5,375 nucleotides of DNA from Oceanospirillaceae bacterium UBA2001. GTDB lineage: Bacteria; Pseudomonadota; Gammaproteobacteria; Pseudomonadales; Balneatricaceae. Below the pieces are notes generated by a model. The model was not told the DNA's origin. It made no database searches and was given only the letters and a program-made list of their open reading frames with translations. A program made the position numbers and the translations under genes. The DNA lies in NCBI GenBank assembly GCA_002335115.1, contig DDCR01000025.1, positions 3,310 to 8,684 of the forward strand, read 5' to 3'. The first letter of the stretch is position 1; each line of letters opens with the position of its first letter. Below, one piece after another: positions 1 to 5,375 of this stretch.

Positions 1-1996
1 TTAAATCAAACTGGGATCCTTGATGCAACTCAGAAGTAACCCTAATGTGGCCACCCATGGCATGGGCTAGCTGTTGTGAAATGGCTAAACCTAAGCCGGT
101 GCCTGGGCTATGTTTTTGTTGGCGCTGGCTCACTTGATGATAGGCATCAAACACAGAGTTTAGCTCCTTAGTCGTTATGCCTATGCCCGTGTCTGTGACC
201 CTAAATAACAGTTTTTTAGTGTTGTTTAGAGGGGCAGTGTTTGCCGCTGTGAGATCCATGGTGACTTCTAAATCCACACGGCCTTGGCGGGTGAATTTGA
301 TCGCATTGCTCATCAGGTTCAATAAAATTTGTCGAAGCCGATTTTCATCACCTTGCCAATATTGGGCGACGTTGCTACCAAAACTCACGCTCAAGTCGAT
401 AGACTGAGTTAAGGCCTGATGCTCAAAGCTTTTCTTAACCTGTTCAATGAGCGCAGGCAGGTCAAATTGGGTGATATTTAATTGCAGCATGCCTTGGTCA
501 ATTTTAGAAAAGTCTAAAACATTATTCACTAAACTGGTTAACTGTTGGCTGGCGCCATCAAGTGTGGCCAGGTGGGCTTGAGCGGTGCTGGGCAAGACAG
601 ACTTTTGCAGCACTTCAATCATACCCAAAATACCATTTAAGGGTGTGCGTACTTCATGACTAATGGTGGTTAAAAAATGGCCTCGAGCTTCATTGGCCTG
701 CTCGGCTTGCACTTTGGCCTCATGCAACTCTAGGGTGCGCTGGGTGACGGTCTTTTCAAGCAAGGCTTGGGCATCTTGGGCCATTTTTACCCACTTAGCA
801 TTAGCCTCACTGATCTCAGTATTAAGGTTGATCATTCTTCTAAATAAGGCCAAAGAAAACATCACCATTTCTGCCAAGGCGCCAATAAGTGCCCCATGTT
901 CAGTCAACACGTTGGAAGCAATCAAGCCAAGATTAACCAATTGCACGCAGATAATTCCACTGAGGAATGTGGCAATACCGATGGCGAGTAAGTTAGCATT
1001 CGCTTTGCCAGCAACGCTCGCATAAATTAGGATGCCCAGAAAGAAAGCTGACACAGGGACAAAGGCCACAATGGTGTAGGAGAAATAATTGCCATCAAAT
1101 AATGTGGCTAAGGCCATAATAACCGCTAACCAGCGGCATACCCTTAAGATAAGGTCGATCTTAGGCATCTCCAGCTTGGTATTAAGCACCTCACTAATAA
1201 ACAAAGAGATGAAAATAATCATACTGTGATAGGTCAAAAACAAAAAACTACGGTCTTTTATAGGCCAATTAAAAAATTGGTCAAAGGAATTAATTACAAA
1301 GGTGGCGCCAATAAAACTGAGGATATAGGCACTGTAGTAAATGTAAACCCGTTGCTTGAACGACAAGTACATGAGTACATTAATTAAGGAAATGAGCAAA
1401 CCAGCGCCAATAAAAATATTGACCAAGGTAAAGTGAACGTCACCCACACTAGTGCTATCTTTTGCTTCACCAAGGCTAATGTTGAACGGCAAAAGTTTTA
1501 TTTTACTGTGCATTTCAAGGTAGAAAGTTTGGCTCTGGCTAGCTTCTAAGGCGACATTAAACACGGGTATAAGGGTGTTCACTTGGCGTTGATGTATGGC
1601 AACGTCAGTGCCACTGAACCTGCTGATCCATTGGCCTTGCTGCTGGTAATGGAGGTTCACTTGGTGAGCATAAGCTTTGTCAATGAATATGCTTGGGGTG
1701 AGGGCTTCATCAGTGGTGTTAGTGAGGGTAAAAGCGAACCAGTGTGAGGCTTTTTCCAGAGGCACCATAAAGTGACCAGTCATGATTTTGCTGTCTGATA
1801 GCTTAACTTTAGCTTGGGTGGGCGTCGCAGAGTGGCTGCTATCAGCCCATTGCAAACGTGATATCGATGCGAACTGTATAGGACTAGCTAAATTGTAATT
1901 GGGGATTTTCTCAGCCGTGGCAGGGGCACTGGTTAATAAGCATAACATTAGACTTAGTTGGTGCCAGAAGGGTGTTTTGGTGCTGAAAAAATTCAT
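1..1996 (-). CDS. 7TMR-DISM sensor histidine kinase, partial (C-terminus beyond left edge)
   Basis: Inner-membrane sensor kinase that should autophosphorylate on a histidine in response to a periplasmic or membrane signal. 665 residues are visible, with no stop before the edge. Residues 1-28 form a signal peptide ending in a good A-T-A site. Residues 29-185 are a periplasmic domain of the 7TMR-DISMED2 kind. About seven hydrophobic segments follow at roughly 190-212, 216-238, 250-268, 288-302, 306-326, 337-358 and 368-388 (7TMR-DISM). Residues 390-440 look coiled-coil. The H-box is SHEVRTPLNG with phospho-acceptor His447. The ATPase domain has the N-box (RQILLNLMSNA, 555-565), G1 (DTGIG, 602-606), the F-box (FDAYHQV) and G2 (GTGLGL, 631-636), so all kinase motifs are intact. 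The ATG at 1996 is the first possible start after an in-frame TGA; the Shine-Dalgarno is weak. Visible sequence stops at the GSQF segment that normally ends HATPase domains, so a receiver or Hpt domain may follow. Ligand and partner regulator are unknown. Confidence 0.93.
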   Translation of the reverse strand, partial: MNFFSTKTPFWHQLSLMLCLLTSAPATAEKIPNYNLASPIQFASISRLQWADSSHSATPTQAKVKLSDSKIMTGHFMVPLEKASHWFAFTLTNTTDEALTPSIFIDKAYAHQVNLHYQQQGQWISRFSGTDVAIHQRQVNTLIPVFNVALEASQSQTFYLEMHSKIKLLPFNISLGEAKDSTSVGDVHFTLVNIFIGAGLLISLINVLMYLSFKQRVYIYYSAYILSFIGATFVINSFDQFFNWPIKDRSFLFLTYHSMIIFISLFISEVLNTKLEMPKIDLILRVCRWLAVIMALATLFDGNYFSYTIVAFVPVSAFFLGILIYASVAGKANANLLAIGIATFLSGIICVQLVNLGLIASNVLTEHGALIGALAEMVMFSLALFRRMINLNTEISEANAKWVKMAQDAQALLEKTVTQRTLELHEAKVQAEQANEARGHFLTTISHEVRTPLNGILGMIEVLQKSVLPSTAQAHLATLDGASQQLTSLVNNVLDFSKIDQGMLQLNITQFDLPALIEQVKKSFEHQALTQSIDLSVSFGSNVAQYWQGDENRLRQILLNLMSNAIKFTRQGRVDLEVTMDLTAANTAPLNNTKKLLFRVTDTGIGITTKELNSVFDAYHQVSQRQQKHSPGTGLGLAISQQLAHAMGGHIRVTSELHQGSQFDL

Positions 1997-2067
1997 GGGA
2001 TGATTAAACTCGCCAAATAATCATAAAAAAATGCCCTTTGCACAGCGCCTTTGCTGAACCAGTCCGT

Positions 2068-2094
2068 ATGCTTCGCCATCGCTTGCCGAAGTAT
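2068..2094. repeat. Imperfect inverted repeat over the -35 region
   Basis: ATGCTTCG (2068-2075) and CGAAGTAT (2087-2094) are reverse complements at 7 of 8 positions, with 11 bp between them. The right arm covers the end of the predicted -35 and touches the left arm of the 17-bp palindrome. It could be a second protein-binding site or chance. It lies upstream of the predicted transcription start, so it would not be an RNA structure of the msrQ message. Confidence 0.3.
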
Positions 2095-2110
2095 AGCAGT
2101 CTGCTATAGT
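2083..2110 (+). promoter_or_regulatory. Predicted sigma70 promoter for msrQ-msrP
   Basis: The -35 is TTGCCG at 2083-2088, then a 16-bp spacer, then a -10 of TATAGT at 2105-2110. A TG one base before the -10 (2102-2103) makes it an extended -10. Transcription would start near 2117, giving a leader of about 57 nt before the msrQ start at 2174. The prediction is by eye. It is supported by its place upstream of the first gene of a two-gene operon, and by the palindrome that overlaps it. Confidence 0.55.
2092..2108. promoter_or_regulatory. Perfect 17-bp palindrome, candidate operator
   Basis: TATAGCAG and CTGCTATA are exact reverse complements separated by a single T (8-bp arms, 17 bp in all). 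The site fills most of the promoter spacer and the first four bases of the -10, where a bound dimeric protein would be expected to block RNA polymerase. I do not recognise the sequence as a known regulator's consensus. Repression is inferred from position only. Confidence 0.55.
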
Positions 2111-2134
2111 TACTGGATAATTTTTAAATTCCTA

Positions 2135-2152
2135 ACTAAGCTAAAACTTAGT
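2135..2152 (+). other. Small potential hairpin in the msrQ leader
   Basis: ACTAAG and CTTAGT can form a 6-bp stem with a 6-nt loop, ending 11 nt before the Shine-Dalgarno of msrQ. It is AU-rich and weak, has no following U-run, and fits no riboswitch I recognise. It may have no function. Confidence 0.2.
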
Positions 2153-2163
2153 AGCAGAATACA

Positions 2164-2168
2164 GGGAG
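2164..2168 (+). promoter_or_regulatory. Shine-Dalgarno that decides the msrQ start
   Basis: GGGAG lies 5 nt before the in-frame TTG at 2174. No in-frame ATG or GTG is in suitable position. This supports a TTG start at 2174 over the in-frame TTG at 2051, which would make the protein begin upstream of, and read through, the promoter. Confidence 0.7.
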
Positions 2169-2173
2169 TCGTT

Positions 2174-2755
2174 TTGGCTTTATTTAACTTACCTATAGCA
2201 ACTCGTAAACACCTACTCAATTTAGGTTTGTGTCTGGCGTTAATATGGGGTGTTTATGACGCCCTGATGGGGCCAGATTTAGTGTCAGATTTACGCGATT
2301 TCACAGGTCGTTATGGGGCTTATTTATTACTCATTAGTTTGCTATTTACCCCCCTTAGCCAACGCTGGAAATGGGTTAAACGTCATTTAGCCATGCGCCG
2401 TAATATTGGCGTGTGGGGGTTTATCTATGCAGCCTTGCATGTGCTCATTTGGATCATGTTAGAGTTTTATTATGATTGGTCATTGATGCTCGACGAAATA
2501 GCAGGTAACCTGTTCATTTTATTGGGAATTTTAGCGTTTTTTTTGCTTTTGCCATTGGCCCTTACCTCGACCCATAAGGCGATTAAATACTTGGGGTACC
2601 GTAAGTGGCAGTTAGTTCACACCCTGACCTATGTGGCCATTCCTGCTGTTATTGCGCATCATTTTATGGCCCAAAAAACGGCCACCCTAGAGCCATTATT
2701 GATGGGTTTAGTGTTATTTCTAGTATTGGTTTGGAGATACCGTCATGTCCGTTAA
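2174..2755 (+). CDS. msrQ: MsrQ, haem-containing membrane subunit of the MsrPQ methionine sulfoxide reductase
   Basis: Inner-membrane b-haem and flavin protein of the ferric-reductase-like family (formerly YedZ). In this family it passes electrons from the quinone pool or a flavin reductase to periplasmic MsrP. The 193-residue product is slightly shorter than E. coli MsrQ (about 211). It shows about six hydrophobic helices near residues 14-32, 45-60, 80-96, 111-130, 150-165 and 172-187, and the family segment DLRDFTGRYGA (39-49). His89, His149 and His162 match the haem-ligand histidines of E. coli (His91, His151, His164 as I recall), all shifted by two. The start is TTG at 2174, chosen from the GGGAG site 5 nt upstream and agreement with the family N-terminus. 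The 3' end overlaps msrP by 11 bp, so the two are probably translationally coupled. It precedes msrP here, the reverse of the E. coli order. Confidence 0.93.
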   Translation: MALFNLPIATRKHLLNLGLCLALIWGVYDALMGPDLVSDLRDFTGRYGAYLLLISLLFTPLSQRWKWVKRHLAMRRNIGVWGFIYAALHVLIWIMLEFYYDWSLMLDEIAGNLFILLGILAFFLLLPLALTSTHKAIKYLGYRKWQLVHTLTYVAIPAVIAHHFMAQKTATLEPLLMGLVLFLVLVWRYRHVR

Positions 2756-3689
2756 GTCATCTGAAATAACCCCAGAAAAAGTATATAAACGCCGACGCAC
2801 ATTGGTGGCAGCTGGAGTAGGGGTGCTGGCTTTGCCACTCTTAGACAGTGCCTATAGCTTACTGACTCAAGAACAAGAATCGACCAATCAAATGTTTGAG
2901 CCATTAGCCGCATTACCTGATAGCCAAGATCTGCCCCTAACCCCCACGGCCTACGATACAGTGACAGGCTATAATAATTATTATGAATTCGGTTTTGGTA
3001 AAGAAGACCCCGCTCAAGCAGAAAAAACCTTAATTACCTCCCCATGGAGCCTTGAAGTGGGTGGTGAGGGCGCAGACAAACCGGGTGTTTATGACATCGC
3101 TGATATTAAAGGTGAACACGCCATAGAAAACCACCTTTATCGATTTAGATGTGTTGAAGCTTGGTCTATGGTGATTCCTTGGAATGGCATTAAGTTGGCA
3201 GACGTGATCAAAAGAGCTGCACCCAATAGCAAAGCTAAGTTTGTGCGCTTTACCACTATTAATGATGCCCAACAAATGCCCAATGCAGATTGGGCAGGTG
3301 GGCCCTATGTGGAAAGTTTAACCATAAACGAAGCCATGCATCCGCTCACTTTACTGGCGACTGGTATTTATGATCAACCGTTAGAGCAACAAAATGGAGC
3401 GCCTATCCGTTTGGTGGTGCCCTGGAAATATGGCTTTAAATATGCCAAATCTATTATTAAAATTGAATTAGTGGAAACTATGCCCAAAACCACTTGGTGG
3501 TTACAGAATCCGCGTGAATATGGCTTTTACGCTAATGTGAATCCACGCTTTGATCACCCCCGTTGGAGCCAAGCCACGGAAAGAGTGATTGGTGGGTTAG
3601 GGCGCAAACCCACGTTACTGTATAACGGCTATGCCAAACAAGTGGCGCATCTATACCCAGATTTAGACAATCGTTTGTACTTTTACTAA
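2745..3689 (+). CDS. msrP: MsrP, periplasmic molybdopterin methionine sulfoxide reductase catalytic subunit
   Basis: Reduces methionine sulfoxide in oxidised periplasmic proteins (formerly YedY; sulfite-oxidase fold, Mo-molybdopterin cofactor), taking electrons from MsrQ. The 314-residue product starts with a Tat signal: arginines 16-18, then a hydrophobic stretch to about residue 33. Family landmarks are LPLTP (63-67), GYNNYYEFG (75-83), RCVEAWSM with the presumed Mo-ligand Cys136, EAMHPLTL (196-203), QNGAPIRLVVPWKYGFK (215-231), YGFYANVNP (259-267) and DHPRWSQATER (270-280). All active-site segments look intact. Compared with E. coli from memory, two surface loops (after QMP near 178, and near 282-287) are shorter by several residues. 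No convincing Ala-x-Ala cleavage site follows the Tat hydrophobic core. GGAG at 2733-2736, inside msrQ, is its Shine-Dalgarno, 8 nt before the ATG. It is expected to be folded with cofactor before Tat export. Confidence 0.97.
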   Translation: MSVKSSEITPEKVYKRRRTLVAAGVGVLALPLLDSAYSLLTQEQESTNQMFEPLAALPDSQDLPLTPTAYDTVTGYNNYYEFGFGKEDPAQAEKTLITSPWSLEVGGEGADKPGVYDIADIKGEHAIENHLYRFRCVEAWSMVIPWNGIKLADVIKRAAPNSKAKFVRFTTINDAQQMPNADWAGGPYVESLTINEAMHPLTLLATGIYDQPLEQQNGAPIRLVVPWKYGFKYAKSIIKIELVETMPKTTWWLQNPREYGFYANVNPRFDHPRWSQATERVIGGLGRKPTLLYNGYAKQVAHLYPDLDNRLYFY

Positions 3690-3717
3690 GCCTTTACTAG
3701 GCCTTCACTAGGCCTTA
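3685..3717. repeat. Three tandem 11-bp repeats at the end of msrP
   Basis: The units are ACTAAGCCTTT, ACTAGGCCTTC and ACTAGGCCTTA, head to tail without gaps. The first unit contains the msrP stop codon. Units two and three each hold the self-complementary AGGCCT, so 3699-3704 and 3710-3715 can pair into a 6-bp stem with a 5-nt loop. This sits in the 51-bp gap between the convergent msrP and pilD genes and could serve as a weak two-way terminator. There is no T-run on either strand, so it is not a standard intrinsic terminator. Confidence 0.7.
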
Positions 3718-3740
3718 ACGAAGCGCGCATTAAACCCAAA

Positions 3741-4616
3741 CTAAAGCTGAAATAAGCGCCATAATGGCTCGCCCCAGAGTAAGTAAACTAACCCCCCAGC
3801 AGACAAAAAGGGACCAAAGGGCATTTGTGGGTCTGTGGGAGTAGATCTAAGGCGCAGTACTAAAGCCACCACTATGCCGGCCACAGCAGACACGAGCACA
3901 ATCAAGGGTAGTGCCTGCCAGCCAAGCCAAGCACCCAGGGCTGCCAGTAGTTTAAAATCACCATAACCCATGCCATGGCGCCCTGTGGCTAAACGAAAGC
4001 CCCAATAAATTAGCCACAAGCATAGATAACCTGCAACGGCCCCCCAAAAAGCATCTTCTAGACTGGTGATGATGCCCAAGGCGTTGACAATTAAACCCAA
4101 CCACATTAAGGGTAAGGTCAGTTGATCTGGCAATAGTTTATGATCTAAATCAATCACTGCGAGGGCCACTAACATGTACACCAAAATTAGGGCCATCAAA
4201 GTGCTTACATGGGGCCCTAACACCCAAGCCACTAGCAAACCTAAGACAGCGGTTAACAATTCAACCAGTGGATACTGAGAGCTTATCTTTATGCCACAAA
4301 AAGCACACTTGCCACGCAATAAAACATAGGAAATAACCGGTATGTTATGCCAAGCTTTTAATGGAGTAAGGCAACTTGGGCAGTGTGACGCTGGCCAGGC
4401 AATAGCTGCCAAAGTGGGCGCTAAAGGCTCATGCTCTTGTTTGGAGGGCTGCAGCAATGCTTGGCATTCTTGCTCCCACTCTGCCTGCATGGCCTTGGGC
4501 AAGCGCAGAATGAGCACATTAAGAAAACTGCCCACCAGCAAACTGAACACACTCGCAGTGATTAGCCACACGGCATTATGTTGGGTAAAGAGATCAAACA
4601 AGGTGGAAGTAGTCAT
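3741..4616 (-). CDS. pilD: Type IV prepilin leader peptidase / N-methyltransferase
   Basis: Bifunctional inner-membrane enzyme. It cuts the leader peptide from type IV prepilins and type II secretion pseudopilins after a glycine, then methylates the new N-terminal residue. Length (291) is typical of PilD. After a first membrane helix (about 17-36, with GSFLNVLILRLP) comes the cytoplasmic domain, with two CxxC pairs (Cys79/Cys82 and Cys104/Cys107) as in zinc-binding members. Helices follow. The aspartyl-protease residues lie in the D156-L-D158...LPD164 segment and in the GYGD motif with Asp220. The ATG at 4616 directly follows a CTC codon and an in-frame TAG, so it is the earliest start; no clear Shine-Dalgarno precedes it. 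The 71-bp AT-rich gap to the upstream same-strand gene shows no terminator, so either read-through or an own promoter is possible. pilB, pilC and coaE, frequent neighbours of pilD in gammaproteobacteria, are not beside it; it is convergent with msrP. Confidence 0.96.
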   Translation of the reverse strand: MTTSTLFDLFTQHNAVWLITASVFSLLVGSFLNVLILRLPKAMQAEWEQECQALLQPSKQEHEPLAPTLAAIAWPASHCPSCLTPLKAWHNIPVISYVLLRGKCAFCGIKISSQYPLVELLTAVLGLLVAWVLGPHVSTLMALILVYMLVALAVIDLDHKLLPDQLTLPLMWLGLIVNALGIITSLEDAFWGAVAGYLCLWLIYWGFRLATGRHGMGYGDFKLLAALGAWLGWQALPLIVLVSAVAGIVVALVLRLRSTPTDPQMPFGPFLSAGGLVYLLWGEPLWRLFQL

Positions 4617-4687
4617 GAGCTATATTATGCACTATCAATAGAAATATAAATAAGTTTTCACACTGACCTTAATATAGACCCTAATGC

Positions 4688-5375
4688 TTAAAGTGGTGTG
4701 ATGGATTCAATTTGAGGCATGATTAAGGCCTCGTTAATTTCCAACAGCGCGGGAGATTGACCTTTAGCCGCTTTTTGTAACTCGCTAGTCAGAGCCTCGA
4801 ATGAGGTTAGGTAGGTATAGCGAATGTTATAGGCTTTTGCCAGAGCATCTATTTTGGGTGGTTTAGGGCTGACACCCACGGGAGTGATACCCACATTTAA
4901 CATGGAAGACTCAATTTCACCATACCCTTGGTTGTTCCAAACAATAAATATAATGGGCAACACCCAATCCTTGGCCGTGGCTAACTCAGCTAAACAAAAT
5001 TGCAGGCCACCGTCACCCGTTAAGGCAATGATGGGCTCATTATTCTGCTGTAGCCTGCGTCCTAAAGCGGCCCCGATGGCGGCAGGCACCGCATAGCCTA
5101 GGGTGCCAAATCCGGTTGCAGAGTTGAACCAAGTTTTAGCCGCAGGTGCTTCAAAATAACAATTGCCAGCATAAACGGGTTGGGTGGAATCACCCACAAT
5201 GATCGCTTCAGGAAGCGTTTGTATTATGGTGGTTAAAAAACGGTGATATTGTTGATAAGACTCAGGCAGTTGGGTAAAGGCTGTCTGCCTAGTCATGGCC
5301 GCGCGGGCTTCACCTGAGCTCACAGAAGGTAGCTTATGCGTTAGCAATGGCAGTAGGTGAGTTAACGCTTGGGAC
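4688..5375 (-). CDS. Thiamine-diphosphate-dependent 2-oxoacid decarboxylase / acetolactate synthase-like enzyme, partial (N-terminus beyond right edge)
   Basis: The last 228 residues of a protein that in this family is usually about 550 long. The reading frame is open through the right edge, so the true start is outside; the TTG at 5347 is internal. Numbered from the first complete codon, it shows GDSTQPVYAGN near 61-71, TWFNSATGFGTLGYAVPAA at 81-99, and the ThDP/magnesium motif GDG at 120-122 followed by 24 residues and NN at 147-148, which is the standard spacing of the C-terminal ThDP-binding domain. The NNQGYGEI segment and absence of the WLSSGG-type signature argue against true biosynthetic acetolactate synthase. 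The GDSTQ segment reminds me of 5-guanidino-2-oxopentanoate (2-ketoarginine) decarboxylase AruI of the arginine transaminase route, a suggestion held at about 0.45. The substrate-binding N-terminal and middle domains are not visible. Cytoplasmic; ends 71 bp before pilD on the same strand. Confidence 0.88.
   Translation of the reverse strand, partial: SQALTHLLPLLTHKLPSVSSGEARAAMTRQTAFTQLPESYQQYHRFLTTIIQTLPEAIIVGDSTQPVYAGNCYFEAPAAKTWFNSATGFGTLGYAVPAAIGAALGRRLQQNNEPIIALTGDGGLQFCLAELATAKDWVLPIIFIVWNNQGYGEIESSMLNVGITPVGVSPKPPKIDALAKAYNIRYTYLTSFEALTSELQKAAKGQSPALLEINEALIMPQIESITPL

Noticed and set aside
1..3. TTA at the left edge as a minus-strand stop (TAA) for the kinase
   Set aside because: It is out of frame: the kinase codon there is 2-4 (leucine), so the gene continues beyond the window.
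177..407. Plus-strand open frame of 76 codons
   Set aside because: It lies antisense to the ATPase domain of the sensor kinase, whose motifs are intact on the minus strand; no Shine-Dalgarno or recognisable protein features.
663..1025. Plus-strand open frame of 120 codons
   Set aside because: Antisense to the kinase's H-box, coiled coil and last membrane helices; composition is that of a shadow frame.
2020..2025. TATGAT on the minus strand as a -10 for the sensor kinase gene
   Set aside because: It is well placed and close to consensus, but no acceptable -35 lies 15-19 bp upstream, so I did not list a promoter.
3030..3275. Minus-strand open frame of 81 codons
   Set aside because: Antisense to the conserved Cys136 region of msrP; no independent support.
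3699..3715. Intrinsic terminator between msrP and pilD
   Set aside because: A 6-bp stem can form, but neither strand has a following T-run, so it is described as part of the repeat rather than as a terminator.
4342..4641. Plus-strand open frame of 99 codons
   Set aside because: Antisense to the N-terminal third of pilD; its cysteines arise from the complementary strand and form no known motif.
4854..5096. Plus-strand open frame of 80 codons
   Set aside because: Antisense to the ThDP-binding motif of the minus-strand enzyme.
5345..5347. TTG as the start of the ThDP enzyme
   Set aside because: The frame continues open to the window edge and the family needs about 300 more N-terminal residues, so this codon is internal.

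Overview
The window looks like chromosomal DNA of a free-living, probably marine or aquatic gammaproteobacterium. The evidence is a PilD-type prepilin peptidase, a periplasmic methionine sulfoxide reductase pair of the MsrPQ type, a 7TMR-DISM sensor kinase, moderate base composition and dense coding. I cannot assign a genus from the sequence alone. There are no RNA genes, insertion sequences, phage genes or CRISPR repeats.

Layout, left to right. (1) Positions 1-1996, minus strand: a membrane sensor histidine kinase with a signal peptide, a periplasmic domain, seven membrane segments, a coiled coil, and HisKA and HATPase domains. It is still open at the left edge, so its C-terminus, possibly a receiver domain, is not visible. 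(2) Positions 1997-2173: a compact divergent control region. It holds a good sigma70-like promoter with an extended -10, and a perfect 17-bp palindrome covering the spacer and most of the -10. (3) Positions 2174-3689, plus strand: msrQ then msrP, overlapping by 11 bp. MsrQ is the haem/flavin membrane subunit and MsrP the Tat-exported molybdenum catalytic subunit of a system that repairs oxidised methionines in periplasmic proteins. The order is the reverse of E. coli msrP-msrQ. (4) Positions 3685-3717: three tandem 11-bp repeats at the msrP stop, in the short gap between convergent genes. (5) Positions 3741-4616, minus strand: pilD, the leader peptidase/N-methyltransferase for type IV pilins and type II secretion pseudopilins, without pilB, pilC or coaE beside it. 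(6) Positions 4688-5375, minus strand: the C-terminal part of a thiamine-diphosphate enzyme of the acetolactate synthase/2-oxoacid decarboxylase family, running off the right edge. It is possibly an AruI-like 2-ketoarginine decarboxylase.

How the parts may work together. msrQ and msrP are almost certainly one transcriptional and translational unit. The sensor kinase diverges from them, and the palindrome sits on their promoter. This recalls E. coli, where the HprSR two-component system lies beside msrPQ, but the kinase here belongs to a different sensor class. A functional link between kinase and repair system is an inference from position only. pilD and the thiamine-diphosphate enzyme gene are on the same strand 71 bp apart, with no obvious shared function.

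Nothing here is clearly a wholly new system. The most original material is the msrQP control region and its divergent kinase.
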